Shown: positions 1 through 13,183, numbered from the stretch's first letter. The stretch: DNA of 64,000 nucleotides from Mytilus edulis (GCF_963676685.1 NC_092345.1:48195838-48259837); one strand, 5' to 3'. The notes: generated by a model not told the origin, from the sequence alone. Program-made: numbers and translations.

Positions 1-3000
1 TAGACTGTCCTTGCAGATAAATGGTTTAATATCAAATCCAAAAATTTATATTTTACAGAACTTTACAGTGAAAATTTAAATAAATAAATGTTGTGATGAA
101 AATCTAGGAATTAAATGTCAAAATCCTCATAAAATTCAGATTTTAATAAACCCATTTTTTTTTCAATCCAAACTTGCATGTACATTGTGTATGGGACATA
201 AATGTATGAAAATGATCATCACTTACTATTTTATTTGTATTATCATTCAAGCCTAAAATGCTGTATAGTTACCATTTTGATTTTTTTTCTTCAGTAAGAT
301 ATTTTCAATTAGATATCAAATTTTCCAAAATCCTAAAACTTCACTTTTTGGACTATTTAAATATGCACTTCATTTCAGCATAAATTCTAAGATTTTACCT
401 TACTTTTTTGCAATTAACATATTAACAGAGGTAACAGGTAATTGGCTATATATACCTGAATCAATAAATATAAGGTGGAACTAGGGTGATCTTTCCTTTG
501 CTTTAGTTCAGGCTTTCATAGAATTTTGAATGGTGCTTTGTTGGCTTTGACAGGATGATTTGGTAGCTTTTATGAGGGATTAATTGCTTTTTGGGTTGAC
601 CATATTTTACAAGAGTTCTCAAAAAATATTTTACGTTTCAGTAGTATCGGGAAAATTCATTTTATTCAGAGTGATTTTATCTCCTTGAAATAACAAAATC
701 CTAATTAGACTACATCTAGGAATCAAGGATTTCAAATTCAAAAAATTATTGAAAATTTTATCCTCAAGTTAAATTACAAAGAAAAATATGGTGTTGATGT
801 TTGCTCAAGTGGATCTTGTTCTCTATATCAAACACAGACATCATTTGTTAAGAAATTAAATGTTCAGAACAAGATGTCAGGGGATTTCTTTATTTTCACA
901 AAATGACCAGATTTACGCAATTCAATTTGAAGTTTTTTTCTTTTCTTTTTATCATACAATTGATTTTTCCTTTCTGCAGTAAAGGAGAAAAAAAATAGAC
1001 AGAAAGGGTTTTTTCAGCTTGAGGGGAGACAACTCTTTACTGAGCTTAAATCCATAACTTTCAAAATTAATTACCTCCACCTTGTTTGTACATCTTAAAC
1101 TGTTTGAATCTCTTCCCTGTGTTTGTTTGTGGTATACATATAATTAAAAGAGATGAACTCTTTTGGTTCATTATACTTTTGCACATGTATAAATTCGTTC
1201 ACTATGTTTTTTTAACTTATCATCACATTTTGTAATTATTTATGTTTGTAGAACTTGAAATAGTGTATATTTGTAGTGAATTCTTCACAAATTACTTATA
1301 TATTTTTTTTTAAATAACTTTAACAGAAAAGACAACATTTGAAAGAATTGAGGGTAATGTGATAAATTGCACAAATAATAAGACTTGGCAAATCTAGAAT
1401 GCCTATAAATGCATGAATTATTATTGTGTATTGCATAAATATGTACCTTAGGTATATTTCATACTGTGGATTTATTATTGTTCGTTGGGTACCAATTTTT
1501 CTTATATTTCGTTGGAAAAGTTAAAACAACAAATTTAAATATTCAACTTATTACAAATTTTTTTAAATATTGTATGCAGACTTTGGAATAATCACAAAAT
1601 CAAGTAACCATGAAAATGCAAGTTTCCTAAATGCATGAAAAATTGGTACCATCAAAAATAATTGAATCCACAGTATTAAAATGTATAATCATGAGGCAAA
1701 AAACTTAATAACATTTTTTTTTATTTCATACAAAAGCACATATCTCTTCCAAACAAAATGTTCAATTTATATTTCTACTTTGATTTTTATGAAGATCGAT
1801 CTTCACACAATTGTATGAAATATTAAGATTTTTTATTGAGTGAAAAAAAAATTGCTCCATGATTTCTTAACATGTAAAGAGACTCTACATCTCTCAATTC
1901 CCTGGATGCATGAACTTTTTTTTTATTAAAGCAAGTGTCCAATTGCATGCTTTCAATGGACAGAGGTCGGCTTAAAAACACTTATTTTTTATAGAATACA
2001 TTACAACCTACTGTAAAAAAAAAAAGGATAAAAAATGAAATAAATTTGATAGAACTGCCAAAAAAAAATACAAAAAGTCCAAATGACTAAAATTTATCTA
2101 CTCATATCTGACTGCTTATCTGCACATTTCAAACCAGCTTTTACGTTGATACATAATCAACTTGACTTGGTATTTGTGCTACCCACAATTTACTGAGAAT
2201 TTGAGTCCCTGTTTTACAAGGGAAAAGCAGTACATATAATAATAAACCATTTGAACTAGCATGTAAAATATCCTTGAATGATTTCTATTATAAATAAATC
2301 AGTGCATGGGTTCAACTGTACAGTTGTACTGCACTATTCATAAGAAGACCAGTAGAACATATATACAAGAAAATTTATAATATTGAATACATGTATATAT
2401 TTTTTTAGAAGTCCAGACAAAATTGTTAAATATTCTGTTTTTCTGGTAAATTCTTCTATGATTATAATTAGATTCACTCAGTCAAGAAAAAATGCATGAT
2501 CTAGCTGCTTTAATTTGTAGCTGAATATCTATATAGATTTACCCTTACAATTCCTTTGTTTCTGAACCCTGATCATACTTTTATATGTCTTTCTGTCTAG
2601 ATGTTAAAAATCTACATTTTTTCTTCCTTTTAAAAACAGTAAAGGATACTTGCTTAACCTTAAAGTACGTTTTCTGAAAATGTTATTGAAAAAAATAGTT
2701 TTTGGACAGAAAATGAAGAGGAAAAGTTAGAGTTCAAATATATATTAATGTTAATCAAAATACATTGAACAAAACAAGAGAAATTGAAATTTGAACTAAG
2801 AAGATACAGTAAACATCCTGACAATAATGTTCTGAAGAAAGGATGTCTCCCAATTAAAACAAAAAGTTTAAAGTTAAAGACTTTAAAAAAGGGAAACATG
2901 ATCATGACATACAAAAAAAGTACAAAATTAAAATAGTGAAGTATATTTATACACGAACTGACACTGAGCAGTCACTAAACGTGTCATTTATTAGTGCATT

Positions 3001-3128
3001 CAGTATATACATAGCAAGTGACTATCTTATATAATATCCTGCATTTTGTTTTATATTTATGTATTATATTTCATTTGTTATCATTCTTGATTTTCCCTTT
3101 TACTTAAACTTTTGTGTTCTAATTACAG
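1..3128. other. AT-rich non-coding stretch, probably intron of the gene ending at 4434
   Basis: No open frame with coding character is visible on either strand. The stretch ends in a good 3' splice site (TTCTAATTACAG) that opens the first recognised exon, so most or all of it is likely intron of that gene. Homopolymer A/T runs are frequent. No repeat family of the window is evident here. Confidence 0.5.
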
Positions 3129-4434
3129 CTCAGGAGAAATCCAAATTGTGTATATGAAACCAGAGCTTCTTTACTAAGAACGTATCAAAATCCTGTAGAA
3201 GACGCTCCTCTGTGGCAGCTTCCAAGATTCAAGGATAATGTATGTTAATTGACCAAATAGTTAATCAATCAGCAACGGATTAAGAGAGTTTTCCAGGGAC
3301 CATTCCTCTTCCCCCCCCCCCTATTTTGTTGATAGTTTGGCTAATTATTTAGGGAATCACTAAATCATTAATGGAGCAGACCCTCTCTTAGGCAGTCAGT
3401 GGGACCACCCTTATGAAAATTTCTGGATCTAAATGTTAATTGCCCCTCGGCTCCGTCCATATGTCTTTTTGTCTGTCCCATGCAATTGTCGACGTACAAA
3501 TCGTGAAATTGGGTATCAAGTTTTATAATGAGTCTAATTTATTTCCCATGCATCCACAGGCACTTGTCTCAGAAAAAATTTCTTATATACCTTAATATAG
3601 CACAAGGTACTTAACTTGCATTTCAGAAAAATGTCAGGCGGTGACGAAATTCTGTTATATATGCCGCTTTCTAGGCTGTCAACCCCACTAAAACTTGTTA
3701 TATCGTAAATATAAATTGAATTATCTTTACAATGGTGTATAACACGCCTACATTTGTTGTCGGAATCATCCGTAGCTATCCTTCCCAAGTATGTCAATCA
3801 CTATAATTTTTCCAACCGCTAAAAATTTGGAAATAAACGTCTAGCAGTAAATGATGAACTATAAAAACTGTTTCAGAAAAAACTGTTATTTTTTGTCTGA
3901 ATAGAACTTATCACCCAGTTAGTAAAAATGTATCAGATACAATGAAAAAAAAACCTAACAAGTGTTATTTGTGGTATGTCTAATAAGTTACGAGTTTCCT
4001 TTTTTAGATACAAATTTTCCCATAATGGCACTTAAGTAGTAATTGTAAGATAAACCTACATGAAGGTTATCAGTTTTATTGTCCACAACACATTTCTGAG
4101 TCAAAAAAGTCATTCTCAGTTAGAGATGATGGTATTCATTTACTACATATATAAAGTGGAAAGATATGGACTGCCTTAAATCATAATGACTGAAGATCAA
4201 TTTTAAATTGTCTTTCTTTGTTTATTTAAGAAGACATTAAATACATTTGCGTCTCAATTAATTTGTAAGATACAATTTTAATTTTATATTTACTGTTTTT
4301 TATAGGCAAAACCATCTCTACAGACATTCAGATCAGCTGGAGCTAGACGTTCAGCCTATGGAAATTACCAGTCAGACCAAATAGCCAGACAGGGAGACTT
4401 TGGACATGGTGTATATGAACCTGCTTGTAACTAA
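3129..4434 (+). CDS. Last two exons of an unrecognised small protein
   Basis: Two exons join in phase. The first (3129-3239) follows the acceptor ATTACAG and ends at the donor AAT|GTATGT. The second (4306-4434) follows TTTATAG and ends in TAA. Together they give 79 residues, starting LRRNPNCVYETRASLLRTYQ and ending FGHGVYEPACN. Both exons are whole codons long (37 and 43 with stop), so the join is phase 0. The peptide is basic and rich in Y, R and Q, with no membrane segment. This style is seen in small ciliary or sperm microtubule-associated proteins, but I do not recognise the family and that comparison is only an impression. Upstream exons must lie before the window. The 1.07-kb intron carries a partial repeat (3285-3430). 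Confidence 0.72.
3285..3430 (+). repeat. Partial copy of a CAGTGGCGGAT-type short repeat (family B)
   Basis: It shares the order 'GGGAATCACT...', 'GGAGC..', 'CTCTTAGG.CAGTCAGTGGG' and 'CTTATGAAAAT.TCTGGATC' with the better copy at 43085-43254. The left terminus is degraded. It lies in the intron of the gene ending at 4434. Confidence 0.5.
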
Positions 4435-6880
4435 AGATATTATTTCTAAAATTGAGGCCACCTGTGATAACTAAAACATCTCAGACGTGATAGATTTGTT
4501 CACAATGTTATTATTTTATGTACCAACCAAAATTATGTCTCTACTTTTAAAATAACAGTATTTTTAACTTATTATACTATTTTATGTTTTGTACATAAAA
4601 ATTGTAAATTATTCTATTTGTAATTAAAAAATTTATATTGCTCTCTTTATTGCTGTATTGTGAAGTTTTTAACATATTATGCTGATCGTTCGACTTTTTG
4701 CATCATTTTTGTCCATTTCGGATGCATAAAGTTGGGATTGTGCATTACTTTTATGAAGTTCATGCATACTTTACTTATGTACCATTTTTTGAATTAGATA
4801 CATGTTATATATGTACTTTCTATGAATTCTCTGTATATACATGTATGTGAATTTTAACTAAAAGCTGTAATATTACTGTTAATTACTTAATATGTATTGT
4901 ATCCACAGTCCAAGAGTAACTAGAATTATGTAAAAGAGAAGTTTTTGTGAATTGAATACTTATTCATTGATATGATAAGCCCATTAGAATAAATATACAT
5001 TCCAACTTGTGTTCTGAGAATGCCATATTGTTTTACTTCACTACAGCTAGAATGGGCACACATAAATTGATCGTGTATATAAACACAGTATTGTTTGTAA
5101 AAAAATGTACAATGCTTATTTATTGCAACACTTTTATGTTGACTAATCAATAAATGGTGAAGAATTGAGTTATTTTGATATTTAATCCAAACTGATGAGG
5201 AGTATATTATAACTGTAAATCTCTATTCATTGTCTAATTGGTGAGTGAAATACCTAATACATATGTGGTAATTTAAAAAAAAATCCATAGCTTTTGCTGG
5301 CCTGTCACTTAGTTTAGATTAAACATTTTTATTTATAGTGGATTGGGAAACAAGTTATTGCAACTTATATTAATCCTTCTCCATTTTGTGGGTGCATGTG
5401 CTGTAGAGGCATTAGCCTGCTCTTTTTCGAGAAAAAACTACAAGGGAGTCTTTTACGTGAAAGAGATATGACTGTCTTAACACTGGTCAGCCATTTATCG
5501 TCCCCTTCCGACGGACTGTCACTTATGTGGCAGAATGCAAGACATAGGTGAAAAAATGCTTTTCTGGCAGTGTAGTTAGCAATATCAACAAAAAATGGGT
5601 TTTGTTTTCTACTTAAGTTTTATTAGTTAATTTAGTTCAATAGGAATCAATTGTGATAGAGTAAAATATTTTTTTATAAAGTTGCATAACTATCAGTACA
5701 AAATATCATTTTGAATACTATTCTGAGGCCCTGTCCCTAGCAATTTTTTGTCAATCAGATTGTCTTTTGTGCTTGTATATGTATCGATAGGGGATACAGG
5801 GGGGCCTGTCCCCCCCTTTAACAACTGCTTTGTTGTCTTGAGGATTTCTTTAATAGATGTGATAGATTTATTTCAGTGTTCGTCATATTGTCTAATGGTT
5901 CCCAATGGTATAGAAAATTGACCTCAATCCCTCCCCTGAGAGGTATGACAACTATCTCACACAAAAGTTATACATTTTTCTGTGCAGTAATGTAAATATG
6001 CAGCCAAGTCCCTTTATTGGAAGCTGTACATGCACCTTTGAGCTTGTGAGTACTCTCATGTGTTAAAATTTCTTGCTATTTAAGTGAAATATTACAAAAA
6101 AATAAATATTCAGTCTCCAAAGAAAAAAAAGCATACAACATGCATTAGTTATTAACAGGGAACTTTAAAAGAATAGCTGTGTACAAAAACAACAGCTTTT
6201 TAACAACAGGCATAACACACATAATTAAGATTAAAATGTGGAAACTATAAAATGGAGGCTGGGGAGAATTTATGGTTTTGTATATGAATATCCTGCCCTG
6301 GAAATAACTTCTCTTACGGTAAGACAAAAATGAAAACTCTATCCACCAAAAAGGACAGTTCAGGAAATAACTGTTTATAAAAGTGTGAAAATAAAAGCTT
6401 TTTATCAACTGGTAAAAATGATTATTCCATCAACAAAAAATCCTAACCAAACGAAAATGCAGCAAACTGTACATACAAAAAGACAAACAACACACAGCTT
6501 ACCAAAACCATTAAATTGTTTTAAAATACATAAAAAAGAAAACCACTATAACACTAAACTAGAATTAGCAGAGATAGCTTTGACAAATGATCTGTATTTT
6601 AATCAGATTGAATGTATGTGTTGAATTCGGGATCATTCAGATATTTTCTGCATTCCGATGATTCTATGGAATGCGTTGCAAAATGATTTTAGAACCCAAA
6701 CATGTTCTACTTAAAAACAATTGTCATTTTTCAAAAGCTTAATAAATGCATGGAATTGGCTCGTTCTATTTAATGCATGGTGTTGGTTTAATAGTATAGC
6801 GTTGCTTATAGCTAAATTATCAATGCACTAGAGTCAGGAATATATCGTTTTCTTTATAATTCTTTGATATGTGAAGAAGA
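4435..6880. other. 3' UTR, then non-coding sequence
   Basis: This follows the TAA at 4432-4434. Candidate polyadenylation signals are ATTAAA near 4623 and AATAAA near 5147. A C/G-rich imperfect palindrome sits near 5800 (GGGGGGCCTGTCCCCCC). No coding region is seen. Confidence 0.45.
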
Positions 6881-6883
6881 TCA

Positions 6884-7014
6884 GGGGCGGATTCAGCCAT
6901 TTTAAAAAGGGGATTTCCAACCCAGGACAAAAGTGGGGGGTCCAACTATATGTCCCCATTCAAATGCATTGATCAAACCCAAGGACCCCCCCTCCCCCTT
7001 TTGGATCCGCCACT
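6884..7014 (+). mobile_element. Short inverted-terminal element, family A (MITE-like)
   Basis: It begins GGGGCGGATTCAGCCATTTT and ends TTTTGGATCCGCCACTG, so the termini are inverted copies (GGCGGATYCA / TGGATCCGCC). The body reads 'CCAACCCAGGACAAA', 'TCCAACTATATG', 'TTCAAATGCATTGATC', followed by a C-rich tract. The same order recurs at 7234-8632 (split), 41815-41945, 53308-53476 and 60014-60140. It has no coding capacity and is presumably moved in trans. Confidence 0.7.
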
Positions 7015-7233
7015 GAAGATTTTCCTTTATTTAGAAAAAATAATGTGTCCATTTTTCTAAATTAATTTCTGTTTATCATTATTCTATATCAACCTACGTG
7101 CGTGCATAAATTGTGTATTTATTTTGCTTATCTGCTCAGCTTTGAACTATCAGTCATTGAATCACCATTGTATGTTCTTACGTGTAATGCTTCTTTTTGT
7201 GTTGCATCCACGAGGCTGAACTTGTGTTTAAGC

Positions 7234-8632
7234 AGGGGCGGATCCGGCCATTCTAATAAGGGGAGGTCCCCAACCCAGAGTAAAGGGGGGTTCCAACTAT
7301 ATGCTCCAATTCAATGCATTGATCGTCAAAAAAACTAGAGGCTCTAAAGGAGCATGTGTCGCTCACCTTGGTCTATGTGAATATTAAACAAAAGAAGCAG
7401 ATGGATTCATGACAAAATTGTATTTTGGTGATGGTGATGTTTTTGTACATCTTACTTTACTGAACATTCTTGCTGCTTACAATTATCCTTATCTATAATG
7501 AACTTGGCCCAGTAGTTTCAGTGGAAAATGTTAGTAAAAATTTACTAATTTTATGAAAATTGTTAAAAATTGACTATAAAGGACAATAACTCCTTAGGGG
7601 GTCAATTGACCATTTTGGTAATGTTGACTTATTTTTAGGTCGTACTTTGCTTTACATTATTGCTGTACACAGTTTATCTCTGTCTTTAATAATATTCAAG
7701 AAAATAACAAAAAACGGCAAAATTTCCTTAAAATTACCGATTCAGGGGCAGCAACCCAACAACCAGTTGTCTGAAAATTTCAGGGCATATAGATCTTGAC
7801 CTAATAAACAATTTACCCCCGTCAGATTTGCTCTAAATGCTTTGATTTTTTTAGTTATAAGCCAAAAACTGCATTTTACTCCCTATGTTCTATTTTTAGC
7901 CATGGCAGCCATCTTGGTTGGTTGGGCGGGTCACCGACACATGTTTTGAACAAGATACCCCAAAGATGAGTGTGACCAAGTTTGGATTAATTTGGCCCAC
8001 TGGTTTCAGAGGAGAAGATTTTTGTAAAAGATTACTAAGATTTACGGAAAATGGTTAAAAATTGACTATAAAGGGCAATAACTCCTAAAGAGGTCAACTG
8101 ACCATTTTGGTCATATTGACTTATTTGTAAACCTGACTTTGCTGAACATTATTGCTGTTTACAGTTTATCTCTATCTATAATAATATTCAAGATAATAAC
8201 CAAAACCAGCAAAATTTCCTTAAAATTACCCATTCAGGGGCAGCAACCCAACAACGGGTTGTCCGATTCCAGGGCAGATAGATCTTGACCTGATAATTAA
8301 TTTTATCCCCGTGTCAGATTTGCTCTAAATGCTTTGGTTTTTTAGTTATAAGCCAAAAACTGCATTTTACCCCATATGTTCTATTTTTAGCCATGGCGGC
8401 CATCTTGGTTGGTTGGTCGGGTCACCGGACACATTTTTTAAACTAGATACCCCAATGATGATTGTGGACAAGTTTGGTTTAATTTGGCCTAGTAGTTTCA
8501 GAGGAGAAGATTTTTGTAAAAGTTAACGACGACGGACGACGACGGACGCAAAGTGATAAGAAAAGCTCAAAAAGCTATAAAGGGGGTCCAACCCTCGGAC
8601 CCCCCCCCCCCACCCCCTCTGGATCCGCCAAT
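7234..8632 (+). mobile_element. Family A element split by a 1.2-kb insertion
   Basis: The left part (7234-7335) runs from GGGGCGGATCCGGCCATTCT to 'CATTGATCGTCAAAAAAAC'. The right part (8574-8632) resumes with 'AAAGGGGGTCCAACC' and ends TCTGGATCCGCCAATG. In intact copies these two parts are contiguous, so the DNA between them is a later insertion. Confidence 0.7.
7338..8570 (+). mobile_element. Inserted repeat with two ~490-bp tandem monomers
   Basis: A head (GAGGCTCTAAAGGAGCATGT, then GTCGCTCACC) is followed by tandem monomers. The landmark 'GGCC.A.TGGTTTCAG..GA' recurs at about 7507, 7993 and 8485, giving periods of 486 and 492 bp. Each monomer carries 'GACTATAAAGG.CAATAACTCC', 'CAGGGGCAGCAACCCAACAAC' and 'GCCATGGC.GCCATCTTGG'. 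It closes with a GACGACGGAC run. No protein is encoded. It is recognisable as a mollusc-type dispersed repeat of unknown class. Confidence 0.65.
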
Positions 8633-9232
8633 GTTAAGGTATGTGATATATGCCTAAATAATATTAATTAAAATAGGATTTGATAACCAATATAAGTTAA
8701 TCCATTGTATCGAGTAACACAAGCACTGTAATCGTGTGTATATGTACAATTTCCGTAGGTTTGTATGCACTTTGAAGAAATTTCTAAGTAGATCTGTTGT
8801 TAATTTGTTAAAGAGCTGATATGCATGAAATATTTGCAACTGAACGTTCAGCAAACGATAACGAAAGTATTCTTTTTAAATGATAATACGCCAGTCATAT
8901 TATAACCTGGGATCGTCAGAGTAACCAGTCCGTCAGTACTCGTGATTAAAAATATGAAGAGTTGAACGTACACATGCATAGGCGGCAGAAGAGGTACGGT
9001 AAAACTAATATATAAATTAATCAATGACAACACCGGCAAAGGAGTACATTATGCATGTTTATTTACGAAGGGTTCAAATTGGCCCTCAATTTTTAAATCC
9101 GTTCAATACATGTACAGGCACTATTCAGTAATTTCAAATAAAAATATTGTGATATAACGTATAACTTTTAATACATAAAAGTTATAAGAGTTATACAATA
9201 ATACATTAACAGTACTAATTTAGTCCGCTTTA

Positions 9233-9960
9233 CCACTGCATGAAACTATATATTTAATTTGTAATTATACCCTAAATAAACTACAGATAAATTCCCATTT
9301 TAAATGTATACTTTAAGTTTATTTATCATTTAAATTTCACATTTAATTGAGGTTTAATTTAAATTTAAGCTACTAATTAAATTCCTACATTTAATTGTGG
9401 TTTAAATCAATCTTTATGCTAGCTTAAATTTAATGTTTAAGTAAGTTTAAATGAATTTATATTTGCATAAATTCTTAATTTAAGCAAGAATAGTTCAATT
9501 TAATCTTCATTTTACTTAACATTTATGTGCATTTAAGCAAATATAAATACTTATTTTCAAAATTTATTTTAATTTAATCTTCACTATACTAGACATTTAA
9601 GAAAATTTAATCAAACATTATATAAATATTTTGAAAGTTTAATTTTGAATAATCTTCACTATACTAGACATTTAAGAAAATTTAATCAAACATTATATAG
9701 ATATTTTGAAAGTTTAATTTTAAATAATCTTCACTATACAAGACATTTAAGAAAATTTAATCAACCATTATATAGATATTTCAAAAGTTTAATTTTCAAT
9801 AATCTTCATTTTACTAGACATTTAAGTTTGAATTTAAGCAAGTTTATTTTAATTCATATTTACAAAATAAATGAATTTAAGCAAATATTAAATTGCTATT
9901 TAACAATTTGAGCTGCATTTAATCTTCACTTTGTCCAACATTTAAGTCTTCCTTTAGGAA
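9233..9960. repeat. AT-rich element with 75-bp tandem array
   Basis: The sequence is made of TTTAA/TTAAAT words. From 9576 a 75-bp unit starting AATCTTCACTATACTAGAC repeats exactly in register at 9576, 9651, 9726 and 9801. The left edge carries CCACTGCATGAAAC, the inverse of the motif closing the AT-rich array at 51.0-51.8 kb. The 88-codon open frame here is a by-product of a unit length divisible by three. Confidence 0.75.
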
Positions 9961-10000
9961 TAAATGTTTAGTTCAACAACAACTTGGACTTTGCTCATTG

Positions 10001-10105
10001 TTGAAGGCCGTACGGGGACTAAAGAAGTTAATTTCTGTGTCATTTGGTCTCTTGTGAAGAGTTGTCTCATTGGCAATCAAACCACATCTTCTTTTTTCAT
10101 ATTAT
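10001..10105 (-). repeat. Dispersed repeat, 'GATGTGGTATGATTGCC' family
   Basis: The reverse strand reads 'AAGATGTGGTTTGATTGCCAATGAGACAACTC', then 'AAGAGACCAAATGACACAGA', then 'CGGCCTTCAACAATGAGCAA', matching the copy at 60975-61165 segment by segment (each piece quoted in part). No coding capacity. Confidence 0.6.
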
Positions 10106-11394
10106 CTGAAATTTGAATAAAAGTAGGATTCAAGAAGAAAATACTGAATTCAAATATTGAAGCCGCTTTTTTTAAAATCAGGATTAAATGTTTGATCTAT
10201 TTTGTTTGATTTGCTTAAGTTTCTATGTATAATGTATATAATATAGATACTATGGGTTTGAATCCATAAAATGTATATACTTTTTCATTCAAGTTACTTT
10301 GCCTGCTTAATATTCTGTTGAAATCCACATTATGTTTTGTACTTGCAAACATATTGTTATTTAAGGGAACAAAAGTAGTTTACCCGCCACTTGTCTTGAA
10401 ATGTAACCATATAAACAGACACAAAATGATAAAATTAAAGCAGTACTATATTAAAATACAAGTACTTGGTTAGTTTTCTTCCAATATCTACATGTAATTT
10501 ATATTTTGTTCTTGTATTGTTTTATATGATTGTTGCTGTCTTGCTAAAATTTACCCCACATCTGCCCTGTTCTTTATACAAATATGCCATTAACATCAAC
10601 TAGTGTCTTTTTTCTTTGTCAGAAATAATAAGAATAAATAATAAGAATAAAACAACAAAGTAAAGTTCTAATTTAATTACAAGCCACAACAGTTATAACT
10701 TCATTTTGGAATATATATATAACAGCTATATCTGACTGCATTATAAGCCATTCATCTGAAACAGCATCTTTTCATTTGAACTTCATTAAATTAATTTTTA
10801 TCAACAAACCAGAATATAGAATATATGAATTTTTGAGTTGTCTCTCTTTAATAATTAAATAAATTCGGTTGATATGGCAGTTGAATATTCTGATAAATCT
10901 GTTTGTACTCATCAATAAAACAATTAAAAGAAAAAAATCAGAAATAACCTTGTCAGTATAGTCAGTTTAATTTTCATTAAATAAAAAAATCCTGTATAAT
11001 CAGTGGGACATTAAAAAAAAAAATACCTGTGAAAAAGCATATTTTATTGAATTACCAATATTGTCAATCAGATATTAACTTTACATCATCTTTCAGCAAA
11101 AACAAATATTCACATGTTTATTATACTTAGATCTTCTTTTCATTTGAAATATCAAGAATGTTTGAAAATTGTGAGAAAAAAAGTCAACCAAATGCAATGA
11201 ATGTGAAGATAAATAAAGATAAGACTGTTTCAGTGAGTAGAATGAAATCTTATTTTTACTTTTTGGGAAAACAATTTGATATATGAACAAAAATCATATT
11301 AAAACAATGACATAAAAAATTCAAAACAACCTCACCATACCAATAGGAAACATTTTGAAACATTTTATTTAGGTTATAACAAACAATTATAAAA

Positions 11395-12440
11395 AAAGGA
11401 GTTACTTCCCCTAGATCAGAGAAGTACAGAATGTCCTTGATACCAAAGCTATGTTTACATGGATTATTTTGAGTTAGGCTACTTGTATTTATCATAAATG
11501 AGGTTCTTAATTTTATATCTTATGTAGACTAGACAGATAAAATGTTTTACAAAGTAATCACTTACAATTCATTTTGTACTAGCAAACTTAAAGCAGATAA
11601 ATGTACATAGCAAATAAATTTAACTGTCATTGATATATCTTTTTGTTATAACTAGTATATGACACATACAGTCAAAATATACTATGAGTATGCACAACAC
11701 AGATATTTACATACCCTCAAAATGTTAATCACATACAATTCCATAACTGTCCTCAATATATTTGTAATTTACATTGAATTAAAATGTTTGAGTTACTTCC
11801 CCTAGATCAGAAGAGTCAAGTATGTCCTTTATCAATTCTTCTATGTTGTTAAAGTTATGTTAACATGTTTTATTTCTAGATGGGATACTTTTATTCATCA
11901 CAAAGGAGGTTTTGAATTTTGAATCTTATGTAGATAATGGTTGATAAAATTGTGTAATAGAGTAATGAATTACAATACCATCAAGCTTAATTAAAATAAA
12001 ACTTTTCAAAGAAGATTTATTTGCAAATGCATTTACTTCATTGAAATATGTTTTTAGAACTAACAAATGATACAAAGTCACCAATGAGGTAAATGACGAC
12101 ACATTTTCCCACACCCCAGCACTGTAAATCAGTAATAACTATTAAATTGTACTATAATTATAAATTTAAAAACTTGTTGACAGGGATGTTCAAGAAACAA
12201 ATCCAAAATGTTTGCACTTAAAAATGTTTGAATTACTTCCTGTAGATCAGAAAAGAGCAGAATGTCTTTTCTGCATTCTACCCTATTGTTAAATCTCCAT
12301 TTACAAATAACATGTTGCATAAATTAGGTATTGACTTTAACATTTTATGTAGATCAAATAGGATAAAATTAAAATATGATACTTTTTATATAAAAGATTA
12401 CACTACCATCCAATTAATTGCAAATTAAAGAACACACAAA
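11395..12440. repeat. Three diverged tandem copies of a ~400-bp segment
   Basis: The landmark 'TTACTTCC.C.TAGATCAGA' recurs near 11401, 11791 and 12231. Each is followed by 'AGAATGTCCTT', then 'ATGTTTACATG' or a variant, and 'ATCTTATGTAGA'. The spacing of about 390 and 440 bp and the divergence suggest an old local triplication. On the minus strand each copy can be read as a short KDIL.FSDL.EV peptide, but no splice sites or long frames support coding. Confidence 0.5.
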
Positions 12441-13006
12441 ATTAGTTATACTGTCCATCAATATAAATATTGTCATAACTTAAAAAAATATAAAATACTA
12501 TCTTGTTGAATACAAACAATACAATAAGATTTCTGACATTAAAAATATTTATAATCAGAATAATTTGAAATTAAGAATAACCAGTTAATATTATAATTTA
12601 AATATGAACTATGCCTGCAATTGTCATTGGAAATAAAGTAGATAAATGTAATACTTATAATTTCATTTAAATATATACATGTCATGCATGTGTATAGCAA
12701 ATCATTAAAATCATTTATTAACATACACATTTTGACTTATTGATTGAAAGATGTTTAACTACAGGCAATTTACCTTCTATCTTGAAAGCTATTTAATTTC
12801 ACATTTATGATATCAACTTTACATGTATTAATTCAAACTAGTTTACTCAAAGAAAAAATATAATATCTCCCATCATTTATACCAAAAAGTGTTTATAATT
12901 CATCTATGTATCATTTATGTGTGTATCTGACAAATAAAACTATTTTGTTTAAGTGGAGTTACCTCCCCCTATATGACAATAATTGATACCTGCGTAAGAA
13001 AAATAA

Positions 13007-13180
13007 TTATTGATAAAAGAAACCTAATTGAATGAATAAATCACCATGAATGTCAGGTCCTTTTTTTAAATCTTCAAAATCTTTAACTTTCAGCCAATTT
13101 AGTTGAAGTTTGTTTCCTAATAAGCCATTGATATAATCTAGGAGCAATATCTTCTTAGCTTCAAAATGTTTTTCTTGTAC
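13007..13180 (-). CDS. Candidate terminal exon of an unrecognised gene
   Basis: On the minus strand the acceptor TTCATTTCAG (13190-13181) is followed by 57 open codons and TAA (13009-13007). The peptide runs VQEKHFEAKKILLLDYINGL, then a WLKVKDFEDLKKG stretch, and ends FIQLGFFYQ. It is a plausible amphipathic, Lys/Leu-rich protein end and its codon use looks coding. I do not recognise the family. I could not find the preceding exon between 13.2 and 18 kb, so it is either the 3' exon of a gene with a long intron or a retained fragment. Confidence 0.4.
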   Translation of the reverse strand, partial: VQEKHFEAKKILLLDYINGLLGNKLQLNWLKVKDFEDLKKGPDIHGDLFIQLGFFYQ

Positions 13181-13183
13181 CTG

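Noticed and set aside
3534..3797. 87-codon minus-strand frame (SNKCRRVIHH-like, KDNSIYIYDITSF)
   Set aside because: It reads somewhat like protein, but I recognise no domain, it lies in the intron of another gene, and nothing supports splicing or expression.
9645..9911. 88-codon open frame with repeated NNLHYTRHLRKFNQ blocks
   Set aside because: It is produced by the 75-bp tandem repeat, whose length is a multiple of three, in very AT-rich DNA; no start context or splice sites.
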